From contig NZ_CP048222.1 of assembly GCF_010119975.1 (NCBI RefSeq), positions 372,001 to 436,000 on the forward strand: a stretch of DNA of 64,000 nt. The letters run 5' to 3'. Both the position numbers and the translations under genes were made by a program. The notes under the pieces are model-generated. The model worked only from the letters and a program-made list of their open reading frames with translations, did no database searches and was not told the origin of the DNA. Shown piece after piece: positions 19,449 through 28,506 of this stretch (the first letter of the stretch is position 1; every line of letters begins with the position of its first letter). The DNA is from Rhodocytophaga rosea (GTDB lineage Bacteria; Bacteroidota; Bacteroidia; Cytophagales; 172606-1).

Positions 19449-20384
19449 ATGAAATCTACTACTGCTTTCCTCTTCGCCTTACTTATATTGATAACAACAG
19501 TACATTCGCAATCCTCTAAACAATGGCTGGATGTAAATTATGCCGGCGATACCCTGACCGGCCACCGGATGGATATTTACCTACCCCAAGGTGGTAAAGT
19601 GCCTTATCCTGTCATTGTAACCATAGCCGGAAGTGCCTGGTTTGGCAACAATACCAAAAAGCAAGCCTATCAGAAAATGGGAATACCTATACTGAAGAAT
19701 GGGTATGCAGTAGTAGCTATCAATCACCGCTTCAGCAGGCAAGCCATTTTTCCGGCACAGATCAACGATGTAAAAGCTGCTATACGCTTCATCCGCGCTA
19801 ATGCAGCTACCTATCAACTCGATACTACTTTCATTGGCATTACCGGAGATTCTTCCGGCGGACATTTATCTGCCATGATGGGAACCACAAGAGGACTCGA
19901 TCAATATACAGTGGGTGCAAAAAGCCTCTCTCTGGAAGGAAAAGTGGGTAAGTTTCTTAACCAAAGCAGCCGAATAGATGCCGTTGTAGATTGGTATGGT
20001 CCAAGCACCTTTCAGGCCATGGATTCCTGTGGTAGCAGTTTTTCACACGATGCGCCAGATTCTCCGGAGTCTACCCTTACAGGCGGTCCTATTCAGCAAA
20101 ATGATAACATGTGCGCCTTAGCTAATCCCATTACGTATATCGACCGCAACGATCCACCCTTTTTGCTGCTGCATGGAGATGGAGATAAGATTGTGCCACA
20201 TTGTCAAAGTTTACTTTTAGATAAAGCCTTACAGGCAAAAGGGGTGCAAAGCAGGCTGATCATTGTACCCAAAGCCGGGCATGGAGAAGGTATGTGGCTG
20301 GATCAATATACTGCGGAAATGGTAAAGTTCTTTGATGCACAAAAGGCTAAGAAAAAGAAAGGAGATGTTAGGATAAAAGGCTGA
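19449..20384 (+). CDS. Secreted alpha/beta hydrolase (BD-FAE/esterase-lipase type)
   Basis: 311 residues if translation begins at the ATG at 19449, which gives a clean signal peptide (MKSTTAFLFALLILITTVHS). The longer form from 19398 adds 17 residues before it. The fold is the esterase/lipase type with GDSSGG as nucleophile elbow (GITGDSSGGHLSAM), HGDGDKIVPH for the acid and KAGHGEGMW for the histidine. Relatives include carboxylesterases and Bacteroidota feruloyl esterases. Its placement before the 4-hydroxybenzoate genes suggests release of phenolic acids from plant esters, an inference. The lysine-rich tail (AKKKKGD) is unusual but short. Confidence 0.75.
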   Translation: MKSTTAFLFALLILITTVHSQSSKQWLDVNYAGDTLTGHRMDIYLPQGGKVPYPVIVTIAGSAWFGNNTKKQAYQKMGIPILKNGYAVVAINHRFSRQAIFPAQINDVKAAIRFIRANAATYQLDTTFIGITGDSSGGHLSAMMGTTRGLDQYTVGAKSLSLEGKVGKFLNQSSRIDAVVDWYGPSTFQAMDSCGSSFSHDAPDSPESTLTGGPIQQNDNMCALANPITYIDRNDPPFLLLHGDGDKIVPHCQSLLLDKALQAKGVQSRLIIVPKAGHGEGMWLDQYTAEMVKFFDAQKAKKKKGDVRIKG

Positions 20385-20495
20385 TAATATTTAAAATGTC
20401 ACCGGCAGTTATTTGTTATCAATAAGCACATATTTACAATGACTGCTGGTCAATGATTATTTAAGTATTCGCACCTAAAACAATCCGCCTCATTT

Positions 20496-21788
20496 ATGGA
20501 CATTAAAACGGTAATAGACAACAGAAACCTAAGCTGGCTCCAGTACTCCACCATTTTCATTTGCTTTTTAATGAATATGCTCGATGGCATGGATGTATTG
20601 ATTATCTCCTATACAGCCCCTTCCATTGCAAAAGAGTGGTCTATTAGTTCGGAAGCCCTGGGTGTTGTGTTCAGTGCCGGATTACTGGGGATGACAGTAG
20701 GTGCCATGTTTCTGGCTCCTAAAACAGATGTAATTGGCCGGAAACCCATGATTTTACTCTGTGCCGTGATTATGGGAGGCAGCATCTTTGCCACTGCTTT
20801 TGCCCAGTCTATTTACCACCTGGTTTTTTTCCGGTTTGTCAGCGGCTTAGGAATTGGCTCCATGCTGGCCAGTACCCCGGCCCTGGCTTCCGAATATACA
20901 CCCAATAAAACCAAAGATTTCTGGGTGAGCCTGGTGATCAGTGGTTATCCCATGGGCGCTTTTTTGTCCGGATTGGTAGCGGCTTCTATTATTCCTGTGT
21001 ACGGATGGCGAACCATGTATCAGGTAGCCGGACTGGCAACAGCTGTAACCATTCCCCTGATCTATTTCCTGCTGGCTGAATCTCTGGATTTTTTGTTTAA
21101 GACCCGTCCTAAAAATGCCCTGGAAAAATCAAATCATATTCTGGCTAAAATGGGACTACAACCCCTTTCCCAATTACCAGTAGTGCAATTGCAGGCTTCC
21201 AAAGCATCCGTTTCCGCTTTGCTTATTCCGGAGAGAAAAAGCGCAACACTCTGGTTATGGATGGCTTTTTTTATGTCATTCGTTACCCTCTACTTTCTTA
21301 CTAGCTGGATACCCAAACTGGCCGCTAATACAGGGCTCAGCCTGGAACTGGCCATTTATGCCGGAACCGTTTTTAACCTGGGCTCTTTTGCCGGCATATT
21401 GATACAGGGTTACTTATCTGGCATGTTTGGATTACGGAAAGTAATCGGCTTGTTTTTGATTGGCGCTGCCCTGCTTATGATGACGTTTAGTGCATTTTCC
21501 GGCTCAGCCCTCATTCTGGTATTATTCGGATTTATTGGCTTTTGTATTCAAGGCGGATTTGTCGGCTTGTATTCTGTAGCAGCCAGAATTTATCCTACCG
21601 AAGTGCGGACCACCGGCATTGGCTGGGCAATTGGCGCTGGTAGGATCGGCGCTTTAGTCGGACCATTACTGGGTGGTGTACTTATCGGAATGGATGTATC
21701 TATGACTTTGAACTTTATCATTTTTGCTTTGCCAGCGATTGTTGCCGGTTTAGCTACTTTTTTAATCCGGTCAACAGGCGTAAGTTAA
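20496..21788 (+). CDS. pcaK: PcaK-like aromatic acid:H+ symporter (MFS, AAHS type)
   Basis: 430 residues with twelve predicted helices. Helix 1 carries the DGMD motif (NMLDGMDVLIISYTAP), matching the DG-D acidic motif essential in PcaK/AAHS carriers, and the loop 2-3 motif reads KTDVIGRKPMILL. The loop 8-9 side has the usual second MFS motif. These carriers import 4-hydroxybenzoate and protocatechuate with protons. Nine bases separate its stop from pobA, so carrier and hydroxylase are cotranscribed, which supports 4-hydroxybenzoate as substrate. It is independent of the spinster-like carrier at 9.9 kb. Confidence 0.82.
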   Translation: MDIKTVIDNRNLSWLQYSTIFICFLMNMLDGMDVLIISYTAPSIAKEWSISSEALGVVFSAGLLGMTVGAMFLAPKTDVIGRKPMILLCAVIMGGSIFATAFAQSIYHLVFFRFVSGLGIGSMLASTPALASEYTPNKTKDFWVSLVISGYPMGAFLSGLVAASIIPVYGWRTMYQVAGLATAVTIPLIYFLLAESLDFLFKTRPKNALEKSNHILAKMGLQPLSQLPVVQLQASKASVSALLIPERKSATLWLWMAFFMSFVTLYFLTSWIPKLAANTGLSLELAIYAGTVFNLGSFAGILIQGYLSGMFGLRKVIGLFLIGAALLMMTFSAFSGSALILVLFGFIGFCIQGGFVGLYSVAARIYPTEVRTTGIGWAIGAGRIGALVGPLLGGVLIGMDVSMTLNFIIFALPAIVAGLATFLIRSTGVS

Positions 21789-21797
21789 CCCTATACC

Positions 21798-22976
21798 ATG
21801 ACAGAAACTACACAAGTCGCCATTATCGGAGCCGGTCCGGCAGGATTGACCCTGGCTTTGCTTTTGCACCAGGCGGGAATTGAGAGTATCATCCTGGAGA
21901 ACCGGACACGTGCCTATGTGGAATCCAGGGTAAGAGCCGGACTATTGGAACAAAATACGGTTGATTTGTTCCATGAACTAAGTGTTGCAGACCGTCTCAA
22001 GCAGGAAGGATTGTTACACAAAGGGGTATATTTCAGTTTTGATGGCCAGCGTCAGCGGATTCCTTTCGATGAATTAACAGGTGGCCGCTGTATCACTATT
22101 TATGGGCAGCAGGAAGTAGTGAAAGATCTGATTGCCGCTTGTCTCTCCAGAGGTATTGACATAAGGTTTGAATCGGAAGCTTTTTTGTTAGAAGGACTGG
22201 AAACGCACGCACCTTCGGTCATTTATGTTGAGAACAATGTTCAGCAACAGCTAAGTGCCCAGTTTATAGCTGGCTGTGATGGATTTCATGGCATTTCCAG
22301 AAAAGCCTTACCCAACAAGCTTTATTCAAGCTTTATCAAAGAATATCCGTTTAGCTGGCTGGGTATACTGGCAAATGCAAAACCTTCCAGCGAGGAATTG
22401 ATCTATTCTTATACCGAACGGGGATTTGCCCTGCATAGTCTCCGATCCGAATCGGTAAGCCGCTTGTATCTACAGGTAGAAAACAACGATTCTGTCGAGA
22501 ACTGGCCCGACGACCGGATCTGGGAAGAACTGTCCAAACGCCTGCATACAGATGGTTTTGTACTCAATACGGGTACTATTTTTGAAAAAACAATCACGCC
22601 CATGCGTAGTTTTATGATCGATCATATGCAGTACGGCCGCCTTTTTCTGGCTGGCGATGCCGCTCATATTGTTCCGCCTACCGGTGGAAAGGGCTTAAAC
22701 CTGGCGGTAGCTGATATCAGATGGATGGCGGATGCTTTTATTGATTTCTTCCAGCACAACAGAGAAGAAAAGCTGAATAATTATTCTACAAATGCCTTAC
22801 GCAGAATATGGCGGGCACAGGACTTCAGTAATTTTATGACCTATCTGTTTCACAAACAAGCAGCGCATGGGTCGTTCGAATACCATTTACAAAAATCAAA
22901 GTTCGACTATATCCGCTTATCAAAAGCCTATGCCACTAGTATCGCAGAAAATTATGTTGGACTAAAGGAGGTGTAA
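21798..22976 (+). CDS. pobA: 4-hydroxybenzoate 3-monooxygenase
   Basis: 392 residues, nearly the same as Pseudomonas PobA (394). It shows the FAD-binding VAIIGAGPAGLTLALL at 8-23, the DG motif in AGCDGFHGISRK near 157, and the second FAD motif LFLAGDAAHIVPPTGGKGLN near 282-301. The C-terminal YATSIAENYVGL holds the conserved tyrosine that helps deprotonate the substrate. It converts 4-hydroxybenzoate to protocatechuate with NADPH and O2. It sits between the PcaK-like carrier and pcaD, one base before the pcaD start, so both are in one transcript. Strong family match. Confidence 0.93.
   Translation: MTETTQVAIIGAGPAGLTLALLLHQAGIESIILENRTRAYVESRVRAGLLEQNTVDLFHELSVADRLKQEGLLHKGVYFSFDGQRQRIPFDELTGGRCITIYGQQEVVKDLIAACLSRGIDIRFESEAFLLEGLETHAPSVIYVENNVQQQLSAQFIAGCDGFHGISRKALPNKLYSSFIKEYPFSWLGILANAKPSSEELIYSYTERGFALHSLRSESVSRLYLQVENNDSVENWPDDRIWEELSKRLHTDGFVLNTGTIFEKTITPMRSFMIDHMQYGRLFLAGDAAHIVPPTGGKGLNLAVADIRWMADAFIDFFQHNREEKLNNYSTNALRRIWRAQDFSNFMTYLFHKQAAHGSFEYHLQKSKFDYIRLSKAYATSIAENYVGLKEV
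22964..22973 (+). promoter_or_regulatory. Strong Shine-Dalgarno site for pcaD inside the pobA end
   Basis: aaaggaggtg ends 4 bases before the pcaD ATG at 22978 and matches the 16S anti-SD far better than other starts in the window. It encodes the last codons of pobA, so the match may be partly chance. It fixes the pcaD start. Confidence 0.55.
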
Positions 22977-22977
22977 C

Positions 22978-23766
22978 ATGCAAATTATAGACATCAACGG
23001 ACATGTGATTCATTACCAATGGCAGAATGCAGGGAAAACGCACACATTTTTGTTCATTAACTCCTTAGGCACGGATTACCGGATATGGACAGAAGTAGCC
23101 CATTCGTTAAAAGAATATGGGAATATTTTGCTGTTCGATAAACGAGGACATGGCTTATCAGATGTAGTTCCCGACACGAATGGATTAAATGATTTTGTTG
23201 ACGATACACAGGCATTACTTAACAAATTAAACATTGAGAAATGCATCATCATTGGCCTTTCGGTAGGTGGCATGATTGCCCAGGTGCTGGGCAGCCGGAT
23301 ACCGCAAAAAACAGAAAAACTGGTATTGTGTGATACCCGCCATAAAATTGGCAATCCTCCGATCTGGAACGACAGGATTAAAGCTGTTGAGAAAGGTGGA
23401 TTATCCAGAATATCGGATGGCGTGATGCAACGGTGGTTTTCGGAAAACTTCAGAAAACAGCAACCAATCAAAGTAGCTGGCTACAAAAATATGCTGGAAC
23501 GTACACCTGTGCTGGGGTATATCAAAACCTGTGAAGCCATCCGGGATGCAGACCTTACGGAAATAGCCAGCCGTATACAGATACCTACGTTATGTGTGGT
23601 AGGTTCTGAAGATAAATCTACAACCGTGAATGAAGTCAGAAATTTGTCGGAATTGATTGCAGGCAGCCGGTTTGAAATTATTGAAGGCTCCGGCCATATC
23701 CCCTGTGTAGATAATCCACAAGTGTTGGCTGAGTTGATACTCAACTTTACCGGCTTACATAGCTAA
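22978..23766 (+). CDS. pcaD: 3-oxoadipate enol-lactonase
   Basis: 262 residues of the alpha/beta-hydrolase fold. The oxyanion region NSLGTDYRIWTEV near 29-41 and the nucleophile elbow GLSVGG near 95-100 are the PcaD signatures, with the acid in VGSEDKST and the histidine in SGHIPCVDNP near the end. It hydrolyses 3-oxoadipate enol-lactone to 3-oxoadipate in the protocatechuate branch of the beta-ketoadipate pathway. Its start lies one base after the pobA stop. A family-B repeat separates it from pcaC, so the pca genes are probably in two transcripts. Confidence 0.9.
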   Translation: MQIIDINGHVIHYQWQNAGKTHTFLFINSLGTDYRIWTEVAHSLKEYGNILLFDKRGHGLSDVVPDTNGLNDFVDDTQALLNKLNIEKCIIIGLSVGGMIAQVLGSRIPQKTEKLVLCDTRHKIGNPPIWNDRIKAVEKGGLSRISDGVMQRWFSENFRKQQPIKVAGYKNMLERTPVLGYIKTCEAIRDADLTEIASRIQIPTLCVVGSEDKSTTVNEVRNLSELIAGSRFEIIEGSGHIPCVDNPQVLAELILNFTGLHS

Positions 23767-24144
23767 ATGACTTTAGAAAAACCCAGTTCAGTGTTGAAAT
23801 AATAGTAAGTCTTTTGAAGAAACTTCTACCAATAACTACTTTGAAATGATTTAAGATGTTGTGGACTTAAAGGCTATAATGATAATCGTACAAGAAACCT
23901 CAACAATAAATCAAACAAATATTCCATGCGCGCAGGGACAAATGAAAAGCGGGGTGAGTGTTGGCCTTAAGCGGAGAAGCATTTTTCATTTTGCCCTTTT
24001 GTTTTGTTACTTTTATTTTGGGCAAGCAAAATAAAAGTAAAGACGGCCGAAGTCTATCAATCACCTCTCTATTAATAAAGAAAACAGTTGACCGCAATCT
24101 GATAAATCAATTCAACTTAATGATTTTTTCTTAACACAACATAA
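23767..24144. other. 378-bp gap between pcaD and pcaC
   Basis: No gene is seen. The gap holds a family-B repeat at 23922-24053, whose end is a perfect 14-bp hairpin that could end the pcaK-pobA-pcaD transcript. The last 90 bases, AT-rich, probably carry the promoter for pcaC onward. Confidence 0.6.
23922..24053 (+). repeat. Dispersed repeat family B, copy 2 (14-bp hairpin)
   Basis: Shares ttccatgcg, agcggggtgag and gagaagcatt with copy 1. Its end is a perfect 14-bp inverted repeat, ttacttttattttg (24007-24020) and caaaataaaagtaa (24027-24040), followed by agacggccgaa. The hairpin arms are identical to those of the reversed copy at 58541-58574. Confidence 0.72.
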
Positions 24145-24543
24145 ATGACTAACGATCTATATACACAAGGCATGCAAACCCGCCGGGCAGTGTTAGGCGA
24201 CGCCCATGTAGACAAAGCCGAAGCCAACAAGACAGACTTTGACCAGGATTTCCAGGAATTCATTACCAATACGGCCTGGGGAGCCATCTGGAGCCGGCCC
24301 GGATTGACCAAACGGGAACGAAGTCTGATCACGATTGCGCTGATGACCGCCTTGAAGCACGAAGGAGAACTGGAACTGCATCTGAATGCATCTAAAAATA
24401 CCGGTGCTTCTATTGAAGATATCAAAGAAGTGCTGCTTCATACGGCTGTATATGCCGGCGTACCGGCAGTAAACCATGCCATGAAAATTGCAAAAAAAGT
24501 ATTTTTTGAAACGGATAAAACGCATACCAATGACTCAAAATAA
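24145..24543 (+). CDS. pcaC: 4-carboxymuconolactone decarboxylase
   Basis: 132 residues, the normal size for stand-alone PcaC and not fused to PcaD as in some actinomycetes. The family sequence is clear: TAWGAIWSRPGLTKRERSLI at 47-66, then a catalytic-site helix region around HEGELELHLNASKNTGAS and EVLLHTAVYAGVPA. It decarboxylates 4-carboxymuconolactone to the 3-oxoadipate enol-lactone. Its last 14 bases overlap the start of pcaH, so the two are translationally coupled, and it heads the second pca transcript. Confidence 0.92.
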   Translation: MTNDLYTQGMQTRRAVLGDAHVDKAEANKTDFDQDFQEFITNTAWGAIWSRPGLTKRERSLITIALMTALKHEGELELHLNASKNTGASIEDIKEVLLHTAVYAGVPAVNHAMKIAKKVFFETDKTHTNDSK

Positions 24544-25228
24544 ACGGGATTGGGCCATACAGCCGCCTTATCTGTATCCGGAATATAAATCTACCGTATT
24601 ACGGGCACCTACCAAACCTCTGATTCCGCTCAAACATACACTGAGCGAACTCACCGGACCGGTTTTTGGCCATGATGCGATCCGGAAATACGACAATGAC
24701 CTGACCCTGAATGCCCGCAAAAATGGAGAGCCGCTGGGCGAACGGATTGTAGTAGCCGGTACGGTAACCGATGTAAACGGCAAGCCCATCCCAAATACTC
24801 TGGTAGAAATCTGGCAGGCAAATGCAGCAGGCAGATATATCCATAAAGTAGACCAGCATGATGCGCCTCTGGACCCAAATTTTCTGGGCGCAGGTCGCTG
24901 CCTCACCGACAGTGAAGGCAATTATAAATTTTATACCATCAAACCAGGTGCGTATCCCTGGGGCAATCATCCGAAAGCTTTCCGGCCTAATCACATTCAT
25001 TTTTCTCTGTTTGGCAATCAGATTACTTCCCGGCTGGTTACCCAGATGTATTTTCCTGGCGATCCGCTGATGGATTATGATCCGGTTTTGCAAGGCGTAC
25101 CAGAAAAATACCGGCATCTATTAATATCCAAATTTAATCTTGATATCACGGAATCAGATTTTGCATTGGGCTTCCAGTTTGATATTGTGTTGCGAGGAAA
25201 TCGTGAAACCCCTTTTGAAAACAAATGA
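24530..25228 (+). CDS. pcaH: Protocatechuate 3,4-dioxygenase beta subunit
   Basis: 232 residues from the ATG at 24530, the usual size; an upstream in-frame TTG would run inside pcaC and is rejected. The iron ligands can be assigned as two tyrosines (in GRYIHKVDQHDAP and GAYPWGNHP) and the two histidines of RPNHIHFSLFG. NTLVEIWQANAAGRY is the conserved intradiol dioxygenase strand. The enzyme opens the protocatechuate ring between the hydroxyls using Fe(III) and O2, giving 3-carboxy-cis,cis-muconate. The stop overlaps the pcaG start (ATGA). Confidence 0.93.
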   Translation: MTQNKRDWAIQPPYLYPEYKSTVLRAPTKPLIPLKHTLSELTGPVFGHDAIRKYDNDLTLNARKNGEPLGERIVVAGTVTDVNGKPIPNTLVEIWQANAAGRYIHKVDQHDAPLDPNFLGAGRCLTDSEGNYKFYTIKPGAYPWGNHPKAFRPNHIHFSLFGNQITSRLVTQMYFPGDPLMDYDPVLQGVPEKYRHLLISKFNLDITESDFALGFQFDIVLRGNRETPFENK

Positions 25229-25803
25229 GCATGGATACTTTTTTACAAACTCCCTCCCAGACGGTAGGCCCCTATTTCGCTTATGGGCTTACCCCTGAGC
25301 AATACCTATATGATTACTCCAGCATTGCTAATGGAAATCTGATTAAAAGCGAACTAGTAACAGGAGAGCGTATTACTATTTTAGGACAGGTGTGGGATGG
25401 TGCCGGAAAACTGATACCAGATGCCATGATCGAAATCTGGCAGGCAGATGCAGAAGGCAAGTATTTAAATGATCCACAATTGTTTCCTGGATTTGGCCGC
25501 CTGGGTACCGGTACACATCCTCATAATAAAGTGGAATTTCACACCATCAAACCCGGTTCCGTGAATGGACAAGCCCCCCACATCAATGTGATTGTGTTTA
25601 TGCGGGGTTTACTGGTACATGCCTATACCCGGCTGTATTTTTCTGATGAAGAAGCTAACTTAACTGATGCAGTTCTCAACGCTGTCCCGCATGCGAGAAG
25701 GTCAACGTTACTAGCGTTGAGAACAGACACGCATGGTAAAGTGGAATATCACTTTAATATTTATATGCAGGGAGAGAATGAAACCGTTTTTTTCGATCTA
25801 TAA
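25225..25803 (+). CDS. pcaG: Protocatechuate 3,4-dioxygenase alpha subunit
   Basis: 192 residues, matching known PcaG. It opens with [17 protein letters not shown], the alpha-subunit signature, and contains [17 protein letters not shown] and the [20 protein letters not shown] strand. As in other alpha subunits, the iron-ligand histidine pair seen in PcaH is not preserved (here only HIN), so this chain is structural and shapes the active site. The start overlaps the pcaH stop; a second ATG two codons later is possible. Confidence 0.92.
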   Translation: MSMDTFLQTPSQTVGPYFAYGLTPEQYLYDYSSIANGNLIKSELVTGERITILGQVWDGAGKLIPDAMIEIWQADAEGKYLNDPQLFPGFGRLGTGTHPHNKVEFHTIKPGSVNGQAPHINVIVFMRGLLVHAYTRLYFSDEEANLTDAVLNAVPHARRSTLLALRTDTHGKVEYHFNIYMQGENETVFFDL

Positions 25804-25811
25804 ACAAACCC

Positions 25812-27161
25812 ATGAAACAAATACCACAAATTACGGCAAGTGAAGCAGCAGCGCTGGTTAAAGATGATGACACTCTATTAGGAGGCGGTTTTGGCATGAC
25901 CGGCAATCCAGTTCATTTGTTACACGCCTTAGCCCAAACCAGTACAAAGAACTTAACATTCATCGGAAATAATGTAGGAGAACCCGGCTTAGGTGGGGGA
26001 AGATTACTCAGAAATGGCCAGATCAGGAAAATGATCGGATCGTTTTTTACCAGCAATCCGGATGCAGTAAAAGCAGCCCAGTCCGGGCAGGTGGAATATG
26101 AATTGCTGCCACAGGGTACACTCGCAGAGGCCATCCGGGCAGGAGGAGCCGGCATTGGCGGATTTTATACCCCCACTTCTGCCGGAACCTTGATGGCCCA
26201 AGGACGGGAAACTAAACTCATTGATGGCGTAGAGCAGGTATTCATAAAAGGTATCAGGGCCAATGTGGCATTTATCCGGGCCTGGAAAGCAGATACAGCC
26301 GGCAACCTCACCTACCGGATGACTGAGCAGAACTTCAATAAAGCCATGGCTACTGCCGCCGACCTGGTGATCGCCGAAGTGGAAGAAATTGTGCCGGTGG
26401 GTGCCATAGATCCTAATTTTGTTCATACGCCTGGTTGTTTTGTAGATTATCTGGTGCAGGCATCTATCACACTGGAAGATTTAGGAACTTCTGCCTCATT
26501 GAATACCGCTAGAAAATCAGATGAAGTGCGGAACAATATGGCGAAACGGGCATTCCAGGAACTAAAAAAAGGCGATATGGTCAACCTCGGAATTGGTATT
26601 CCTACGCTGGTAGCAGATTTTATTAAGCCGGAAGATGGCATTATTCTGCATACAGAAAACGGCATGCTGGGCGTAGGTCCTTCGCCGGCTGATGGAGGTG
26701 GAGCTTTGGATTATCCGGTGAATGCCGGAAAGATACCTGTAACTGCGCTTCCTGGCAGCAGTTATTTCGATAGTTCTGATTCTTTCGCTATGATCCGGGG
26801 CAAGCATGTGGACGTTGCAGTAATGGGAGGTTTGCAGGTAGATGAGGAAGCTAATCTGGCCAACTGGGCAGTTCCTGGAAAGCCCTTATTAGGTGTAGGC
26901 GGTGCCATGGATCTGGCTGCCGGAGCCAGAAAATTAATTATTGTGATGAACCATACGGATAGCGATGGTTCGAGTAAAATAGTACCCCTGTGTACCTTGC
27001 CTTTAACAGCAAAAAAAGCAGTAGATCTGGTAATCACAGAATTAGCAGTTTTTAGTTTTGAACAAGGAAAATTAACCTTAATTGAACTGATGCCAGGTGC
27101 TACCCTCGAAGAAGTACGGTCCAAAACAAAGGCAACATTTGTAGAGAAACTGAGTGCCTGA
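25812..27161 (+). CDS. pcaIJ: 3-oxoadipate CoA-transferase, fused alpha and beta subunits
   Basis: 449 residues combining both family I CoA-transferase subunits in one chain. The alpha part (about 1-225) has [10 protein letters not shown] and [13 protein letters not shown]; the beta part (about 235-449) has [13 protein letters not shown] and the catalytic glutamate in [13 protein letters not shown]. Most pathway homologues are two proteins (PcaI and PcaJ); fused forms resemble animal SCOT. It transfers CoA from succinyl-CoA to 3-oxoadipate. The context between pcaG and pcaF supports 3-oxoadipate over acetoacetate, but the sequence alone does not decide. Confidence 0.88.
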   Translation: MKQIPQITASEAAALVKDDDTLLGGGFGMTGNPVHLLHALAQTSTKNLTFIGNNVGEPGLGGGRLLRNGQIRKMIGSFFTSNPDAVKAAQSGQVEYELLPQGTLAEAIRAGGAGIGGFYTPTSAGTLMAQGRETKLIDGVEQVFIKGIRANVAFIRAWKADTAGNLTYRMTEQNFNKAMATAADLVIAEVEEIVPVGAIDPNFVHTPGCFVDYLVQASITLEDLGTSASLNTARKSDEVRNNMAKRAFQELKKGDMVNLGIGIPTLVADFIKPEDGIILHTENGMLGVGPSPADGGGALDYPVNAGKIPVTALPGSSYFDSSDSFAMIRGKHVDVAVMGGLQVDEEANLANWAVPGKPLLGVGGAMDLAAGARKLIIVMNHTDSDGSSKIVPLCTLPLTAKKAVDLVITELAVFSFEQGKLTLIELMPGATLEEVRSKTKATFVEKLSA

Positions 27162-27195
27162 ATGGCTGGTAGAGAATACTAAAAAGATTATAATC

Positions 27196-28401
27196 ATGGA
27201 AGCATATATAGTAGATGGTATACGTACCCCGATCGGAAATTTTGGAGGCAGTCTTTCTTCTGTCCGGATAGATGATCTGGCAACACTGGTGATCAAAGAA
27301 TTAGTGCGGCGCAATCCACAGATTCCCACTGACAGCATTGATGATGTGATCCTGGGGTGCCATAACCAGGCCGGAGAAGATAACCGGAACGTAGCCAGGA
27401 TGGCTTTGCTGCTGGCTGGTTTACCCACTTCTGTACCAGGAGAAACTGTAAACCGGCTGTGTGCTTCTGGCATGTCGGCTGTAGTAAATGCGGCATATAC
27501 CATAAAAGCCGGTGAAGGAGATGTATTTATAGCTGGCGGCGTAGAAAACATGACCAGAGGTCCCTGGGTGATCTCTAAAACTTCCAAGTCCTTCGGCAAC
27601 GATGCCCAGATGTTTGATTCCAGTTTTGGATGGCGTTTTGTAAACCCAAAGATGCACGAAATGTATGGTACGGATGCCATGGGTGTTACTGCAGAAAATC
27701 TGGTAGATATCTATAAAATCAGCCGGGAAGATCAGGATCAATTTGCCTATCATTCACATATGCGGGCGGCCAAAGCACGGAATAACGGAAGATTCGCCGA
27801 AGAGATAGTTCCGGTTGAAATCACAGTAAAAAAGAACGAAACCACTTTGTTTGCAGCCGATGAATTTATCAAAGATAATACAACGCTGGAAAAACTATCA
27901 CAGCTCAAACCTGTTTTCCGCAAAGAAGGCGGATCAGTTACAGCCGGAAATTCCTCTGGCATTAATGATGGTGCTATTGCCTTATACATTGTATCTGAAC
28001 AAGCCCTGAAAAAATATAATCTTACGCCCAAAGCACGAATTGTAACCTCAGCCGTAGTAGGTGTAGAGCCACGTATTATGGGGATTGGTCCGGTAGGTGC
28101 CACGCAGAAAGCATTAAAAAAAGCAGGTATGCGATTAGAAGATATGGATATAATCGAGTTTAATGAAGCCTTTGCTGCACAAACCCTTGCCTGTATCCGG
28201 GAATTGGGCTTATCCGCTGATGATCCCCGCATCAACCCCAATGGAGGAGCTATTGCCTTAGGCCATCCCCTGGGCATGTCTGGGGCAAGGATTATTTATA
28301 CTGCCGCTCTTGAACTCCACAAACAGAACAAACGCTATGCACTTGCCACCTTATGTGTAGGCGTAGGCCAGGGGTATGCAACTATTATAGAAAGAGTTTA
28401 A
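27196..28401 (+). CDS. pcaF: 3-oxoadipyl-CoA thiolase
   Basis: 401 residues from the ATG at 27196; an upstream GTG lies inside the CoA-transferase and is rejected. The nucleophilic cysteine is Cys89 in NRLCASGMSAVVNAAY, and the C-terminal motifs NGGAIALGHPLGMSGAR and CVGVGQGYA supply the catalytic His and second Cys. The DGIRTPIGNFGGSLSSVRID start is typical of PcaF/PaaJ. It splits 3-oxoadipyl-CoA into succinyl-CoA and acetyl-CoA, ending the pathway. It might also cleave aryl-3-ketoacyl-CoA from the upstream cluster, but that is speculation. Confidence 0.9.
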   Translation: MEAYIVDGIRTPIGNFGGSLSSVRIDDLATLVIKELVRRNPQIPTDSIDDVILGCHNQAGEDNRNVARMALLLAGLPTSVPGETVNRLCASGMSAVVNAAYTIKAGEGDVFIAGGVENMTRGPWVISKTSKSFGNDAQMFDSSFGWRFVNPKMHEMYGTDAMGVTAENLVDIYKISREDQDQFAYHSHMRAAKARNNGRFAEEIVPVEITVKKNETTLFAADEFIKDNTTLEKLSQLKPVFRKEGGSVTAGNSSGINDGAIALYIVSEQALKKYNLTPKARIVTSAVVGVEPRIMGIGPVGATQKALKKAGMRLEDMDIIEFNEAFAAQTLACIRELGLSADDPRINPNGGAIALGHPLGMSGARIIYTAALELHKQNKRYALATLCVGVGQGYATIIERV

Positions 28402-28506
28402 ATTGTTGTTGTTTGTTCGTAGTTGTTAGCAGAATAGTTGTAAATCAATATTTTGCTAACTGACAAATTCACAGCATAAGTTTTTAAATAGTATCAACTA
28501 TATTAT

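Noticed and set aside
17061-24053. Family B repeats as part of a CRISPR array
   Set aside because: Copies are thousands of bases apart, with no short regular spacing and no cas genes.
27154-27195. GTG start for pcaF inside the CoA-transferase gene
   Set aside because: The added residues do not match thiolases; the ATG at 27196 gives the family's normal N-terminus.
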